Shown here one piece after another: positions 7,508 to 17,580 of a stretch of 64,000 nucleotides of DNA. The notes below the pieces were generated by a model. That model was not told the DNA's origin. It did not search any database and saw only the letters and a program-made list of their open reading frames with translations. Positions within the stretch are counted from its first letter, which is position 1. Each line of letters opens with the position of its first letter. The stretch comes from Aeromicrobium senzhongii (GTDB taxonomy: Bacteria > Actinomycetota > Actinomycetes > Propionibacteriales > Nocardioidaceae). The position numbers and the translations under genes were made by a program. The DNA lies in the NCBI RefSeq assembly GCF_014334735.1, contig NZ_CP060587.1, positions 248,001 to 312,000 on the forward strand, read 5' to 3'.

Positions 7508-10500
7508 GTGTCGCGCGACGTCGAACTCACCGTGGTCGAGGGCGGCAATGCTCTCTCGCCCTTCCGAGCCCGTGCCCTGCTGTCCCGTCTGCAGGAGGTG
7601 GCCCCCGGGCTGACCGGCGTCCGCGCCCGTCACGTCCACTGGATCGCCAGTGAGAGGCCGTTGGACGCGGCCGTCGTCGAGACCCTCTCGCGGCTGCTCG
7701 ACTACGGCGACCCGGCCGAGGGCGGACCCGACGGCACCCTCGTCGTCGTGGGACCGCGTCTGGGCACGATCTCGCCGTGGTCCAGCAAGGCCACCGACAT
7801 CGTGCACAACTGCGGCATCGACGTGCGCCGCGTCGAGCGGGTCACCGAGTACACCCTGACCGGCGCCGAGCCGACCGCCGAGCAGCTACGCGCCTGCGCG
7901 GACGTGCTGCACGACCGGATGACCGAGACCGCGCTGACCTCCCGCGAGGCGGCGGCGGATCTCTTCGACGAGCGCGAGGCCGAGCCGATGCAGCGCATCG
8001 ACGTGCTCGGCGGCGGCCGCGCGGCGCTCGAGCAGGCGAACACCGAGTTCGGTCTGGCCCTGTCCGACGACGAGATCGACTACCTCGTCGAGTCCTTCGG
8101 CGACCTGCGCCGCAACCCCACCGACGTCGAGCTGATGATGTTCGCCCAGGCGAACTCCGAGCACTGCCGCCACAAGATCTTCAACGCGGACTTCGTCGTC
8201 GACGGCGAGCCCCAGGATCGCTCGCTGTTCGCGATGATCCGGCACACCGAGCAGGTGGCGGGCCACGGCACCGTCGTCGCCTACAAGGACAACGCCTCGA
8301 TCATGCAGGGCGGCCCGGCCACGCGTTGGCTGCCCGAGTCCGCCGACCGGCCCAGCCGCTACACGGCGCGCGAGGACGAGGTCCACGTCCTGATGAAGGT
8401 CGAGACCCACAACCACCCGACCGCCATCTCGCCGTACCCCGGTGCCGCGACGGGCGCCGGCGGCGAGATCCGCGACGAGGGGGCGACGGGCCGCGGGTCG
8501 CAGCCCAAGGCGGGACTGACCGGCTTCGTCGTCTCCAACCTGCACCTGCCCGGCACGGACGAGCCGTGGGAGACCGAGCAGTACGGCCGGCCCGAGCACA
8601 TCGCCAGCCCGCTCGACATCATGACCGAGGGCCCGATCGGCGCCGCCGCGTTCAACAACGAGTTCGGCCGGCCCGGACTGGGCGGCTTCTTCCGGGTCTA
8701 TGAGCAGACCGTCGACGGTGTCCGCCGCGGCTATCACAAGCCGATCATGAGCGCGGGCGGTCTCGGGTCGATCAGCGCCGAGATGACCGAGAAGATCGCG
8801 TTCCCGAGCGGCACGCTGCTCGTGCAGCTGGGCGGTCCGGGCATGCGCATCGGCATGGGCGGCAGCGCGGCCTCGTCGAAGGCCGCCGGCGCCAATGCCG
8901 CCGAGCTGGACTTCGACTCGGTCCAGCGCGGCAACCCCGAGATCGAGCGCCGGGCGCAGGAGGTCATCAACCACTGCTGGTCCCTGGGTGAGGACAACCC
9001 CATCCTGTCGATCCACGACGTGGGCGCCGGTGGACTCTCGAACGCGTTCCCCGAGCTGGTCGACGACGCGGGCGTCGGCGCGACTTTCGACCTGGCGTCG
9101 GTGCCCGTCCTCGAGACCGGTCTGGCCCCGAAGGAGATCTGGTGCAACGAGAGCCAGGAGCGTTACGTCCTGGCGATCGCGCCCGAGTCCCTCGAGCGGT
9201 TCGCGGCCCTGGCCGAGCGTGAGCGCTGCCCCTTCGCGGTGGTCGGCGTGGCCCGCGACGACGCCCAGCTCGTGGTGACCGCCGCCGATCCGGCCGACGA
9301 GTCGCCCGTCGACATGCCGCTGGAGGTGCTGCTGGGCAAGCCGCCGAAGATGACGCGCGACGCCACCCGCGTCGAGCGCTCCACGGCGGAGCTCGATCTC
9401 GCGGGCATCGACGTGCGCGAGGCCGCCCACGCGGTCCTGCGGCACCCGTCGGTCGCCTCCAAGCGCTTCCTGGTCACGATCGCCGACCGCACGGTCGGCG
9501 GGTTGACCCACCGTGACCAGATGGTCGGTCCGTGGCAGGTGCCGGTCGCGGACGTGGCCGTGACGCTCGCCGACCACGTGGGCTTCAGCGGCGAGGCCAT
9601 GGCCAGCGGCGAGCGCACCCCGCTGGCCGCGGTCGACGCGCCCGCCTCGGGCCGGATGGCCGTGGGCGAGGCGATCACGAACCTGCTCGCCGCCCCCATC
9701 GACCTGCCGGGCGTCAAGCTGTCGTGCAACTGGATGGCCGCCTGCGGCGAGGACGGCGAGGACGCCGCCCTCTACGACACGGTCCACGCCGTCGCGATGG
9801 AGCTGTGCCCCGCGCTGGGCATCTCGGTGCCGGTCGGCAAGGACTCCCTGTCGATGCGGACCCGCTGGACCGACGAGTCCGGCGAGGACAAGCAGGTCAC
9901 GGCGCCCGTCTCGCTCGTCGTCACCGCGTTCGCCGCGCTGCCCGACGTACGTGGCACGGCCACACCCGAGCTGCCCGCCGACGCGGCGCTGCTGCTGGTC
10001 GACCTGGGCGCCGGCCGCAACCGGTTGGGCGGGTCGATGCTGGCGCAGGTGCGCGGCGAGTTCGGAGGCCGGGTGCCCGACCTGGACGATCCCGCCCGCC
10101 TCGTGTCCCTCGTCGACGGCGTCAACGCGCTGCGTGAGGCCGGCCTGCTGCAGGCGTACCACGACCGCTCCGACGGAGGCCTGTGGGCAGCCGTGTGCGA
10201 GATGGCGTTCGCCGGCGGCGTGGGTGTCGACCTCGACGTCGACGACCTGGCCGCACTGTTCAGCGAGGAACTCGGCGCGGTCCTGGCCGTTCCGGCGGTC
10301 CGTGTGGACGAGGCGACGGAACTGCTCGCCCGGCACGGCCTCGGTGAGCTGACGCGGCGCGTCGGCACGTCGACGACCGACCGGCTCGTCCGCGTCCCGG
10401 GCCTGGGGCTCGAGGAGTCGCTGACCGAGCTGGCGCAGACGTGGGACGAGGTCTCGTGGCGCATCTCCCGGCTGCGCGACAACCCCGAGTGCGCCGACGC

Positions 10501-11362
10501 CGAGCACGCCTCGATCGGCGCGCCCGAGCCGCTGCTGACCCTCGAGACGACCTTCGACCCGACGGACGACGTGTCGGCCCCGTACCTCGTGGGCCGCGCG
10601 CGCCCCCGGGTGGCGATCCTGCGTGAGCAGGGTGTCAACTCCCACGTCGAGACGGCGTACGGCTTCGCCCGCGCCGGCTTCGACACGTACGACGTGCACA
10701 TGACCGACCTGCAGTCCGGCCGGTTCGACCTGTCCGACGTGGTCGGCCTGGCCGCCTGCGGCGGGTTCTCCTACGGCGACACCCTGGGCGCCGGTGAGGG
10801 CTGGGCCCGGTCCGTGTTGTTCAACCCGGCCCTGACCGAGGCGTTCGCCGGCTTCTTCTCCCGGCCCGACACCTTCGGCATCGGCATCTGCAACGGGTGC
10901 CAGATGTTCGCGGCGCTCGCCGACCTGATCCCCGGCGCCGAGGCGTGGCCGCGGTTCACGCGCAACGTCTCGGAGCAGTACGAGGCGCGGCTTGCGCTGG
11001 TCGAGGTCCTGGACTCGCCGTCGATCTTCTTCTCCGGCATGGCCGGGTCGAAGGTGCCGATCGCGGTCGCGCACGGCGAGGGGTTCGCGAACTTCTCGGT
11101 GCGCGGCGACGCCGAGACGGTGCACCGCGCGGCGCGGTTCGTCGACGTGCAGGGGCGGGTCGCCACCGCGTACCCCGCCAACCCGAACGGGTCGCCCGAC
11201 GGACTCACCGCCGTGACGACCCCCGACGGTCGGTTCACGGCGATCATGCCGCACGCCGAGCGGGTGCAGCGCAACGTGCAGATGTCCTGGACGGCCGGGG
11301 ACCTCTCCGCGGAGAGTCCGTGGCTGCGGATGTTCCGCAACGCCCGGGTGTGGGTCGACTGA
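7508..11362 (+). CDS. purL: Phosphoribosylformylglycinamidine synthase, large single-chain type
   Basis: A 1284-aa enzyme catalysing FGAR + ATP + glutamine to FGAM in purine synthesis. All modules are in one chain: a PurS-like N-terminal part, two AIRS-like synthetase repeats ([12 protein letters not shown] near residue 217, [13 protein letters not shown] near 299, [12 protein letters not shown] near 416), and a C-terminal class I glutaminase with GICNGCQM (nucleophile Cys1128) and the His/Glu pair in [10 protein letters not shown] (about 1247-1250). Streptomyces and Mycobacterium usually encode separate PurS, PurL and PurQ, so the fused form is unusual for the phylum. GTG 7508 has TAGGCT (7496-7501) exactly 6 nt upstream, suggesting a leaderless mRNA. 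Confidence 0.95.
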   Translation: MSRDVELTVVEGGNALSPFRARALLSRLQEVAPGLTGVRARHVHWIASERPLDAAVVETLSRLLDYGDPAEGGPDGTLVVVGPRLGTISPWSSKATDIVHNCGIDVRRVERVTEYTLTGAEPTAEQLRACADVLHDRMTETALTSREAAADLFDEREAEPMQRIDVLGGGRAALEQANTEFGLALSDDEIDYLVESFGDLRRNPTDVELMMFAQANSEHCRHKIFNADFVVDGEPQDRSLFAMIRHTEQVAGHGTVVAYKDNASIMQGGPATRWLPESADRPSRYTAREDEVHVLMKVETHNHPTAISPYPGAATGAGGEIRDEGATGRGSQPKAGLTGFVVSNLHLPGTDEPWETEQYGRPEHIASPLDIMTEGPIGAAAFNNEFGRPGLGGFFRVYEQTVDGVRRGYHKPIMSAGGLGSISAEMTEKIAFPSGTLLVQLGGPGMRIGMGGSAASSKAAGANAAELDFDSVQRGNPEIERRAQEVINHCWSLGEDNPILSIHDVGAGGLSNAFPELVDDAGVGATFDLASVPVLETGLAPKEIWCNESQERYVLAIAPESLERFAALAERERCPFAVVGVARDDAQLVVTAADPADESPVDMPLEVLLGKPPKMTRDATRVERSTAELDLAGIDVREAAHAVLRHPSVASKRFLVTIADRTVGGLTHRDQMVGPWQVPVADVAVTLADHVGFSGEAMASGERTPLAAVDAPASGRMAVGEAITNLLAAPIDLPGVKLSCNWMAACGEDGEDAALYDTVHAVAMELCPALGISVPVGKDSLSMRTRWTDESGEDKQVTAPVSLVVTAFAALPDVRGTATPELPADAALLLVDLGAGRNRLGGSMLAQVRGEFGGRVPDLDDPARLVSLVDGVNALREAGLLQAYHDRSDGGLWAAVCEMAFAGGVGVDLDVDDLAALFSEELGAVLAVPAVRVDEATELLARHGLGELTRRVGTSTTDRLVRVPGLGLEESLTELAQTWDEVSWRISRLRDNPECADAEHASIGAPEPLLTLETTFDPTDDVSAPYLVGRARPRVAILREQGVNSHVETAYGFARAGFDTYDVHMTDLQSGRFDLSDVVGLAACGGFSYGDTLGAGEGWARSVLFNPALTEAFAGFFSRPDTFGIGICNGCQMFAALADLIPGAEAWPRFTRNVSEQYEARLALVEVLDSPSIFFSGMAGSKVPIAVAHGEGFANFSVRGDAETVHRAARFVDVQGRVATAYPANPNGSPDGLTAVTTPDGRFTAIMPHAERVQRNVQMSWTAGDLSAESPWLRMFRNARVWVD

Positions 11363-11450
11363 GGTCCGCAGCGGCCAGCGCGCATAGTTCCATCGGGCGG
11401 TTTTGCTCGCGCGGCTTCGGCTCCCCTTCACATCCGCGTACTCTCGGAAT

Positions 11451-11630
11451 GTGGCCCTGTACCCCCCCGGCGAACGCATGAGCGAGCCGCTCGACGACCG
11501 GCTGCGCGATGATGCTGCGCTGGCCGAGATCGAGTTGACCTCTCGTCTCATGATCGCCGCGTCGGGTGCCGCGGCCCCGCTCAGCCAAGCGGAGATCGAC
11601 GTCCTCCTGGGCGTCGATCCGCGCCCCTGA
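11451..11630 (+). CDS. Small conserved hypothetical protein
   Basis: A 59-aa acidic protein, mostly helical (LRDDAALAEIELTSRLMIAASG), ending in PLSQAEIDVLLGV. Short actinobacterial proteins with this ending pattern, in the style of PL(S/T)Q.E(I/V)D..LG, are common but uncharacterised. GTG 11451 was preferred over ATG 11478 because TACTCT (11439-11444) lies exactly 6 nt upstream, the leaderless spacing seen repeatedly here. It sits alone between purL and the DUF47 gene, in the same direction. Confidence 0.6.
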   Translation: MALYPPGERMSEPLDDRLRDDAALAEIELTSRLMIAASGAAAPLSQAEIDVLLGVDPRP

Positions 11631-11707
11631 CCGCCTCGGTTGACGGCGTGTTCTGCTGAGCGCCTACGATGAGAGAGTCTGCCCGCCCCCTTCCGAGGAG
11701 CCCACGC

Positions 11708-12325
11708 GTGCGTTTTCGCATTCGACCGGTCGAGTCCACGTTCTACGACCTGTTCACCGAGTCGGCCAACCATCTGGTGGCGGGTGCCGCCATCGTTGCG
11801 CGGATCCTCGACCCCGAGACCGACAAGACCGCCCTCGCCGCTCAGATGAACGACGCCGAGCACGCGGCCGACGACACCACCCACGCGATCATCAAGCTGG
11901 TGAACAGCACGTTCATCACCCCGTTCGACCGTGAGGACATCTACGCCCTGGCCAGTGGTCTCGACGACGTCATGGACTACATGGAGGAGGTCGTCGACAG
12001 CACGGCCCTCTATGGCGTGACCGAGTTCCCCGAGGCCATGGCTGCCCAGATCCAGGTGCTCCAGACCGCCGCCAACGTCACCGCCGAGGCCATGCCCCGA
12101 CTGCGGACGATGAAGGATCTCGAGGAGTTCTGGATCGAGATCAACCGCCTCGAGAACGAGGGCGACCGCAACCACCGCCGCATGCTCGCCGACCTGTTCG
12201 ACGGCAACTACAAGGCGATGCAGGTGCTCAAGCTCAAGGACATCGTGGAAGCGGTCGAGCACGCGATCGACGCGCTCGAATCTGTGGCCAACACGGTGGA
12301 GCAGATCGCGGTCAAGGAGTCCTGA
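11708..12325 (+). CDS. DUF47 / PhoU-like phosphate transport regulator
   Basis: A 205-aa all-helical protein of the DUF47 (TIGR00153) family: FYDLFTESANHLVAGAAIVARIL at the start, DAEHAADDTTHAIIKLVNSTFITPFDREDIYAL in the middle, and the metal-binding-type E..xD repeats characteristic of PhoU folds. Partners of PiT transporters, these proteins are thought to modulate phosphate uptake (family knowledge). GTG 11708 follows GAGGAG with suitable spacing, and TACGAT at about 11665 could be the -10. The PiT gene begins directly after its stop codon. Confidence 0.9.
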   Translation: MRFRIRPVESTFYDLFTESANHLVAGAAIVARILDPETDKTALAAQMNDAEHAADDTTHAIIKLVNSTFITPFDREDIYALASGLDDVMDYMEEVVDSTALYGVTEFPEAMAAQIQVLQTAANVTAEAMPRLRTMKDLEEFWIEINRLENEGDRNHRRMLADLFDGNYKAMQVLKLKDIVEAVEHAIDALESVANTVEQIAVKES

Positions 12326-13348
12326 GTGGACCTCGTCACCGTCATGGTGATCACGGTCGTCGTGATCGCCCTCGTGTTCGACTACACGAACGGTTTCCAC
12401 GACGCCGCCAACGCGATCGCCACCTCGGTGTCGACGCGCGCCCTCACGCCCCGCGTGGCACTGGCGATGGCGGCCGTCCTGAACTTCGTCGGTGCCTGGC
12501 TGGGTGTCGAGGTCGCCAAGACGATCCAAGGCATCATCGACATCGATGGGCTCAACAGCGTCACCGATGCCGACCGGGCCCATGCGCTGACGATCGTCCT
12601 GGCGGCACTCGTCGGCGCGATCACCTGGAACCTCATCACGTGGTACTTCGGCATCCCCTCGTCGTCCTCGCACGCCCTGATCGGCGGCATCGTCGGTGCC
12701 GGTCTGGCGTCCTCGACCGTCGTGCACTGGGACACGATCATCGACAAGGTCGCGATCCCGATGGTGCTGAGTCCGGCGTTGGGCTTCATGCTGGCCTTCG
12801 GCCTGATGACCGCCCTGATGTGGATCTTCCGCCGTGCCATGCCGTCACGCATCAACCGCGGATTCCGGCACGCGCAGACGGTCTCGGCCGCGGGCATGGC
12901 GCTGGGCCACGGCCTGCAGGACGCCCAGAAGACGATGGGCATCATCGTGCTCGCTCTCGTGGCCGGTGGCTTCCACACCGGGGACGACGTGCCCCTGTGG
13001 GTCATCGTCGCCGCGGCCAGCGCGATCGCCGCGGGCACGTACTCCGGCGGTTGGCGCATCATGCGCACGCTCGGCCGGCGCATCATCGAGCTCGATCCGC
13101 CGAAGGGCTTCGCTGCCGAGGCCACGGCCGCCAGCGTCCTCTACGTCATGGCGATCGGCCTGCACGCTCCGGTCTCGACGACGCACACGATCACCTCGGC
13201 GATCATGGGTGCGGGCGCCACCAAGCGCTTCAGCGCCGTCCGGTGGGGCGTGGCCAAGGGCATCGTCGTCGCCTGGGTGGTCACCATGCCCGCCGCCGCC
13301 CTGGTCGCTGCCGTGTTCTACTTCGTCGCCCGTCCGTTCCTGCCTTGA
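12326..13348 (+). CDS. pit: PiT family low-affinity inorganic phosphate transporter
   Basis: A 340-aa membrane transporter with the duplicated PiT signature: FDYTNGFHDAANAIATSVSTRAL near residue 15 and the second half with GHGLQDAQKTMGIIVLAL and APVSTTHTITSAIMG. It moves phosphate, probably as a metal-phosphate complex, using the proton gradient. GTG starts right after the DUF47 stop (TGAGTG), so the pair is an operon. High-affinity PstSCAB is encoded convergently next door. Confidence 0.93.
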   Translation: MDLVTVMVITVVVIALVFDYTNGFHDAANAIATSVSTRALTPRVALAMAAVLNFVGAWLGVEVAKTIQGIIDIDGLNSVTDADRAHALTIVLAALVGAITWNLITWYFGIPSSSSHALIGGIVGAGLASSTVVHWDTIIDKVAIPMVLSPALGFMLAFGLMTALMWIFRRAMPSRINRGFRHAQTVSAAGMALGHGLQDAQKTMGIIVLALVAGGFHTGDDVPLWVIVAAASAIAAGTYSGGWRIMRTLGRRIIELDPPKGFAAEATAASVLYVMAIGLHAPVSTTHTITSAIMGAGATKRFSAVRWGVAKGIVVAWVVTMPAAALVAAVFYFVARPFLP

Positions 13349-13414
13349 TGGGCCGAGCGCGCTCGCTTCGCTTCGCGCTCACTCCCGGCTCCGCAGGCCC
13401 GGCCCCCTCGTCGC

Positions 13415-13442
13415 TGCGCTCCTCGCCATGGCGAGGAGCGCA
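13415..13442. terminator. Perfect 28-bp palindrome between convergent pit and pstB
   Basis: Left arm TGCGCTCCTCGCCA and right arm TGGCGAGGAGCGCA abut with no loop. A second, weaker GAGCGC...GCGCTC pair lies at about 13356-13379. The position, 12 nt before the pstB stop and after pit, fits a bidirectional terminator; a repeat element is the alternative. Confidence 0.5.
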
Positions 13443-13453
13443 CGGCTGACGGA

Positions 13454-14233
13454 TCAGCCGAAGCGGCCCTGGATGTAGGCCTCGGTCGCGGGGTCGTCGG
13501 GGTTGGCGAACATCTTCTCCGTCGGCCCCAGCTCGACCAGCCGGCCCGGCTGGCCCACGCCGGCCAGGTTGAAGAACGCCGTCTGGTCCGAGACCCGCGC
13601 CGCCTGCTGCATGTTGTGGGTGACGATCACGATCGTGTAGTCGGTCTTGAGCTCGTGGATCAGGTCCTCGATCACGCTGGTCGAGATCGGGTCCAGCGCC
13701 GAGCAGGGCTCGTCCATCAACAGGACCTCGGGCTCGACCGCGATGGCGCGCGCGATGCACAGCCGCTGCTGCTGTCCGCCCGAGAGCCCCGAGCCCGGGC
13801 GGTCCAGCCGGTCCTTCACCTCGGCCCACAGGCCCGCGCTGCGCAGCGACTGCTCGACGATGTCGTCGGCCTCGGACTTCTTCATCCGCTTGCTGTTCAG
13901 TCGCTGTCCCGCCAGCACGTTCTCCGAGATCGACATCGTGGGGAACGGGTTGGGCCGCTGGAACACCATGCCGATCTTGCGGCGGACGTTCACCGGGTCC
14001 ATCTCGGGCGCGTAGAGGTCCTCGCCGTCGACCAGGACCTTGCCCTCGACGTGGGCGCCCCGGATGACCTCGTGCATGCGGTTGAGCGAGCGCAGGAAGG
14101 TCGACTTGCCGCAACCGGACGGGCCGATGAACGCCGTGACGGCGCGGGCGGGGATGGTGATGTTGACGTCCTGCACGGCGAGGAAGTCCGAGTAGTAGAT
14201 GTTCAGGTCGGTGACGTCGATGCTCTTGGCCAT
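13454..14233 (-). CDS. pstB: Phosphate ABC transporter ATP-binding protein
   Basis: A 259-aa ATPase at the exact usual PstB length. Walker A is GPSGCGKST (37-45), followed by the PstB-typical [10 protein letters not shown]; the signature [14 protein letters not shown] and Walker [17 protein letters not shown] are intact, and [10 protein letters not shown] marks the Q-loop. It is the last gene of pstS-pstC-pstA-pstB. ATG 14233 has GGAAGGA upstream. It provides ATP hydrolysis for high-affinity phosphate import. Confidence 0.97.
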   Translation of the reverse strand: MAKSIDVTDLNIYYSDFLAVQDVNITIPARAVTAFIGPSGCGKSTFLRSLNRMHEVIRGAHVEGKVLVDGEDLYAPEMDPVNVRRKIGMVFQRPNPFPTMSISENVLAGQRLNSKRMKKSEADDIVEQSLRSAGLWAEVKDRLDRPGSGLSGGQQQRLCIARAIAVEPEVLLMDEPCSALDPISTSVIEDLIHELKTDYTIVIVTHNMQQAARVSDQTAFFNLAGVGQPGRLVELGPTEKMFANPDDPATEAYIQGRFG

Positions 14234-14253
14234 GGTGGGGTCCTTCCGGGAGG

Positions 14254-15321
14254 TCAGCGCTCGCCCTGCGGCGAGAAGAAGTGGGAGACGAGGCGCGCGA
14301 CGAGGTTGAGCGCCATGACGATCAGCAGCAGCACGAGCGCCGCGCCCCAGGCGCGTTCGATGCTCGGCTCGGCCGGGACGCCGGGGTTCATCAGCGCCGA
14401 GTAGGTGAAGACCGGCAGTGTCTGCATGCGGCCGTCGAAGAGGTTGAAGTTCACCGAGTCGGTCATGCCGGCGATGATCAGCAGCGGCGCGGTCTCGCCG
14501 ATGACCCGGGCGATCGCCAGCGTGATGCCGGTGACGATGCCGGCCAGGGCGGTCGGCAGGACCACCTTCACGACGGTGCGCCACTTGGGCACGCCCAGGG
14601 CGTAGGAGGCCTCGCGCAGCTCGTTCGGGACCAGCTTGAGCATCTCCTCGCACGAGCGGACGACCACGGGGATCATCAGCACGGACAGCGCCACCGAGCC
14701 GCCGATGCCCAGCCGCACGCCCTCGCCGAAGAAGAGCACGAACAGCGAGTAAGCGAACAGGCCCGCGACGATCGACGGGATGCCCGTCATGACGTCGACC
14801 AGGAACCGGATCGCCGACGCGAGCCGGCTGTCGTTGCCGTACTCGATCAGGTAGATCGCGGTGAAGAGCCCGATCGGCACCGAGATCACGGCGGCAGCGC
14901 CGGTGATCAGCAGCGTGCCGATGATCCCGTGGTAGATCCCGCCGCCCTCGCCGACGACATTGCGCATCGAGTAGCTGAAGAACTCCGCCGAGAGCGCGCT
15001 GGTGCCCTTGCCGACCACCGTGATCAGGATGCTCACCAGCGGGATGAGGGCCAGCACGAAGGCGCTCGCGACCAGGTGCGTGACCAGGCGGTCGGTGGCC
15101 TTGCGGCGTCCCTCCACGACCGTCGACCACACGGGCACGATCGCGGCGACGCACCAGGCCAGCAGGATGCCGCGGACGGCCCCCAACGGGGTGAGGAAGC
15201 CCGCCAGTGCCGTGACGGCGGCGAGCGTCCACAGGACGGGCGGTCCCCACGTGGGCAGGCGGCGGCCGCGCAGGTCGGCACCGAGGCCGGTGGTGGCGGG
15301 GCGGGTCAGGGTCGTCGTCAT
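14254..15321 (-). CDS. pstA: Phosphate ABC transporter permease PstA
   Basis: A 355-aa permease, longer than the common ~290 aa because of an extra N-terminal hydrophobic region (about residues 30-110) before the core domain. The permease loop [29 protein letters not shown] contacts Pst[24 protein letters not shown] is typical of PstA. Its ATG shares a base with the pstC stop (TGATG). The pstB gene follows after 20 nt. Confidence 0.95.
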   Translation of the reverse strand: MTTTLTRPATTGLGADLRGRRLPTWGPPVLWTLAAVTALAGFLTPLGAVRGILLAWCVAAIVPVWSTVVEGRRKATDRLVTHLVASAFVLALIPLVSILITVVGKGTSALSAEFFSYSMRNVVGEGGGIYHGIIGTLLITGAAAVISVPIGLFTAIYLIEYGNDSRLASAIRFLVDVMTGIPSIVAGLFAYSLFVLFFGEGVRLGIGGSVALSVLMIPVVVRSCEEMLKLVPNELREASYALGVPKWRTVVKVVLPTALAGIVTGITLAIARVIGETAPLLIIAGMTDSVNFNLFDGRMQTLPVFTYSALMNPGVPAEPSIERAWGAALVLLLIVMALNLVARLVSHFFSPQGER

Positions 15322-16265
15322 CAGTTGGCTCCGGAGAAGTCCTTGCGGCGGTTCACGATGGCCCGCGCCGCGAAGTTGACGGCGAACGTGATCACGAACA
15401 GCACCAGGCCGGTCGCGATCAGGCCGTTGACGGTGAGGCCGCTGGCCTCCTTGAAGCTGTGCGCGATGTTGGCCGCGATCGTGGACGGGTTCGTCGAGCT
15501 GATCAGGTTGAGGGTGACGACGCCCGAGGCCGACAGGACCATGGCGACCGCCATCGTCTCGCCGAGGGCGCGGCCCAGGGCCAGCATGGCGGCCGAGACG
15601 ATGCCGGACCGGGCGTACGGCAGGACCGCCATCGTGGTCATCTCCCAGCGCGTGGCGCCCAGGGCGAGCGCCGCCTCCTCGTGCAGACGGGGCGTCTGCA
15701 GGAAGATCTCGCGGCAGATCGCGGTCATGATCGGCAGCACCATGATCGCCAGCACGAGCGCGGCCGTCAGGATCGTGCGGCCCGTGGCGGACGCCGGGCC
15801 GGCGAACAGCGGGATGAACCCGAGGTGCTCCTCCAGCCACGCGTAGACCGGTTGCATCGCCCCGGCCAGCGTCACCATGCCCCAGGCGCCGTAGACGACG
15901 CTGGGCACGGCCGCGAGCAGGTCGATCACGTAGCCGATCGGCGCGGCGAGGCGGCGCGGTGCGTAGTGGCTGATGAACAGCGCGACGCCGATGGCGACGG
16001 GCGTCGCCATCAGCAGTGCCAGCGCGGCGGCCCAGAGCGTGCCGAAGACCAGGGGACCGACGTAGGGCAGGAACGATGTGCCGTACTTGACCTCGTCCGG
16101 CGACGCCGTGATGCCCGGCAGGCCACGGATGGCCAGGAAGATCGCAACCCCGGCCAGGGTGGCCAGGATCAGCAGGGCGGCGCCGCGGGACAGGCCGGCG
16201 AAGACCCGGTCGCCCGGACGCTGCGGCGGCGTGGTGCGCGGTCGTGGTTCGGTCGTGCTGCTCAC
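15321..16265 (-). CDS. pstC: Phosphate ABC transporter permease PstC
   Basis: A 314-aa inner-membrane protein with about six membrane segments. It has the binding-protein-dependent permease loop [27 protein letters not shown] and the PstC-typical [17 protein letters not shown] and [17 protein letters not shown] 16265 is preceded by an AAGGAAG site. It forms the membrane channel with PstA. A hairpin separates it from pstS, which probably lets pstS be expressed more highly. Confidence 0.95.
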   Translation of the reverse strand: MSSTTEPRPRTTPPQRPGDRVFAGLSRGAALLILATLAGVAIFLAIRGLPGITASPDEVKYGTSFLPYVGPLVFGTLWAAALALLMATPVAIGVALFISHYAPRRLAAPIGYVIDLLAAVPSVVYGAWGMVTLAGAMQPVYAWLEEHLGFIPLFAGPASATGRTILTAALVLAIMVLPIMTAICREIFLQTPRLHEEAALALGATRWEMTTMAVLPYARSGIVSAAMLALGRALGETMAVAMVLSASGVVTLNLISSTNPSTIAANIAHSFKEASGLTVNGLIATGLVLFVITFAVNFAARAIVNRRKDFSGAN

Positions 16266-16308
16266 GTGGAGCCCTTCCTTGCTCGGATGGTGGGCTGGAG
16301 CCCATGAC

Positions 16309-16336
16309 CCGGCCGAGAGCGTGTGCCCTCGGCCGG
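16309..16336 (-). terminator. Intra-operon hairpin between pstS and pstC
   Basis: Perfect 9-bp arms CCGGCCGAG and CTCGGCCGG flank a 10-nt loop 11 nt downstream of the pstS stop. It most likely acts as a partial terminator or 3'-end stabiliser giving excess pstS mRNA over pstCAB. Confidence 0.55.
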
Positions 16337-16346
16337 ATCGAAGGCG

Positions 16347-17438
16347 TCAGCCGATCGTGTCGACGGCGGTCTTGACCTTGGCGGCGAAGCTCTCCGACAG
16401 GGGAGCCGAGCCGGCGGCCTTCTCGCTGGCCTGCTGGCCCTCGGGCGACGCGACGTAGGTCAGCCAGGACTTCACCAGCTCGGCCTCCTTCGCGTCCTCG
16501 TACGTCTGGCAGGCGATCTGGTACGAGACCAGGACGACGGGGTAGACCCCGGCGGCGTCGGTCGTACGGTCGATCTTCAGCGCGATGTCGGTCTCGGCGC
16601 GGCCCGGCTCGGCCTCCGCCGTGTCGAGCACCTTGGCGGCCGCCTCCTCGGTGGGACCGACGTACTCATCGCCGACCTTCACCTGCGCCGTGCCGAGGTC
16701 GCCGGCCTGGCTGGCGTCCGCGTAGCCGATGGTGCCCTGGCCGGCCTTGACCGCCGAGACCACGCCCGACGTGCCGTCGGCGGCCTCGCCGCCCTTGAGC
16801 GGCCAGGTCTCGACGACGCCGCCGCTCCAGGAGCCACCCGACGCCTCGGTCAGGTAGTCGGTGAAGTTCTTGGTGGTGCCCGAGTCGTCCGCGCGGTGCA
16901 CCGTGGTGATCTTGGTGTCGGGCAGGTCGGCGTCCGGGTTCAGCTCGGCGATCGCCGGGTCGTCCCACTGCTTGATCTTGCCCTCGAAGATCGCGCCGAG
17001 CGTCGCCGCGTCGAGCCGCAGGTCCTTGACGCCGTCGAGGTTGTAGATGACGGCGATGGGGCTGACGTAGACCGGGACGGACACGACGTCGGAGCCGCAG
17101 CGCTCCTTCGCGGCCGCGAGCTCCTCGCCCTCCAGGTAGGCGTCGGAGCCCGCGAAGGACAGGCCGCCGGCGATGAACTGCTCACGGCCGCCGCCGGAGC
17201 CGACCGGGTCGTAGTTGACGGTGACGTCCGGGTTCGCGGTCTGGAAGCCCTGCCTCCACGCGCCGACCGCGGACTCCTGCGAGCTGGCGCCCCCGCCGTT
17301 GAGCGTTCCGCTGAGCGAGCTGGCGGACGCGCCGTCCGCCGAGGCGGACTCGTTGCCGGCCCCACAGGCGGCCAGGCCGAACAACAACGTGGAGCTGGCT
17401 GCCGTGGCGGCCAGGGTGCGCATGGACTTGCGGTTCAC
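16347..17438 (-). CDS. pstS: Phosphate-binding lipoprotein of the Pst system
   Basis: A 363-aa lipoprotein. Residues 1-25 form a lipoprotein signal with lipobox LAAC (Cys25). The mature protein has the PstS phosphate-site elements GGGASSQ, a SGGGREQFIAGGLSFAGSDAYL segment and TVHRADDSGTTKNFTDYL. It captures phosphate outside the membrane and hands it to PstCA. GTG 17438 follows GAGAGGGAA; an ATG five codons inside is an alternative. Two 11-nt-spaced GTTCACC repeats (a PHO box) lie about 93-111 nt upstream, with TACGGT as a likely -10. Confidence 0.95.
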   Translation of the reverse strand: MNRKSMRTLAATAASSTLLFGLAACGAGNESASADGASASSLSGTLNGGGASSQESAVGAWRQGFQTANPDVTVNYDPVGSGGGREQFIAGGLSFAGSDAYLEGEELAAAKERCGSDVVSVPVYVSPIAVIYNLDGVKDLRLDAATLGAIFEGKIKQWDDPAIAELNPDADLPDTKITTVHRADDSGTTKNFTDYLTEASGGSWSGGVVETWPLKGGEAADGTSGVVSAVKAGQGTIGYADASQAGDLGTAQVKVGDEYVGPTEEAAAKVLDTAEAEPGRAETDIALKIDRTTDAAGVYPVVLVSYQIACQTYEDAKEAELVKSWLTYVASPEGQQASEKAAGSAPLSESFAAKVKTAVDTIG

Positions 17439-17526
17439 GGGTGTTCCCTCTCTGCGAACAAGTGACTCGGGGCGGAATGCCTCGGTCACCGTCACCGTAG
17501 GAATCGCAGGTGTATCGGTGCTGCGA

Positions 17527-17549
17527 CGAGGGTGAACGGAAGGTGAACC
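17527..17549 (-). promoter_or_regulatory. PHO box (PhoP site) upstream of pstS
   Basis: On the minus strand GTTCACCTTCC is followed directly by GTTCACCCTCG: two direct 11-nt repeats matching the Streptomyces-type PhoP PHO box (consensus around GTTCACC). A TACGGT -10 candidate (17499-17494) lies 32 nt further on, so the box covers the -35 region, as expected for activation under phosphate limitation. Confidence 0.8.
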
Positions 17550-17580
17550 GTCGGGGAATCTCCGGCGGCGGTGTCGGCGG

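Noticed and set aside
7886-12727. A 1613-codon open frame on the minus strand opposite purL and downstream genes
   Set aside because: It is low-complexity Arg/Val/Gly/His-rich with no domain, and lies opposite a well-conserved gene; GC-rich third positions make such antisense frames common.
14254-16305. A 683-codon frame suggesting an oversized PstA
   Set aside because: The upstream ~328 codons are the out-of-frame shadow of pstC; PstA starts at ATG 15321.
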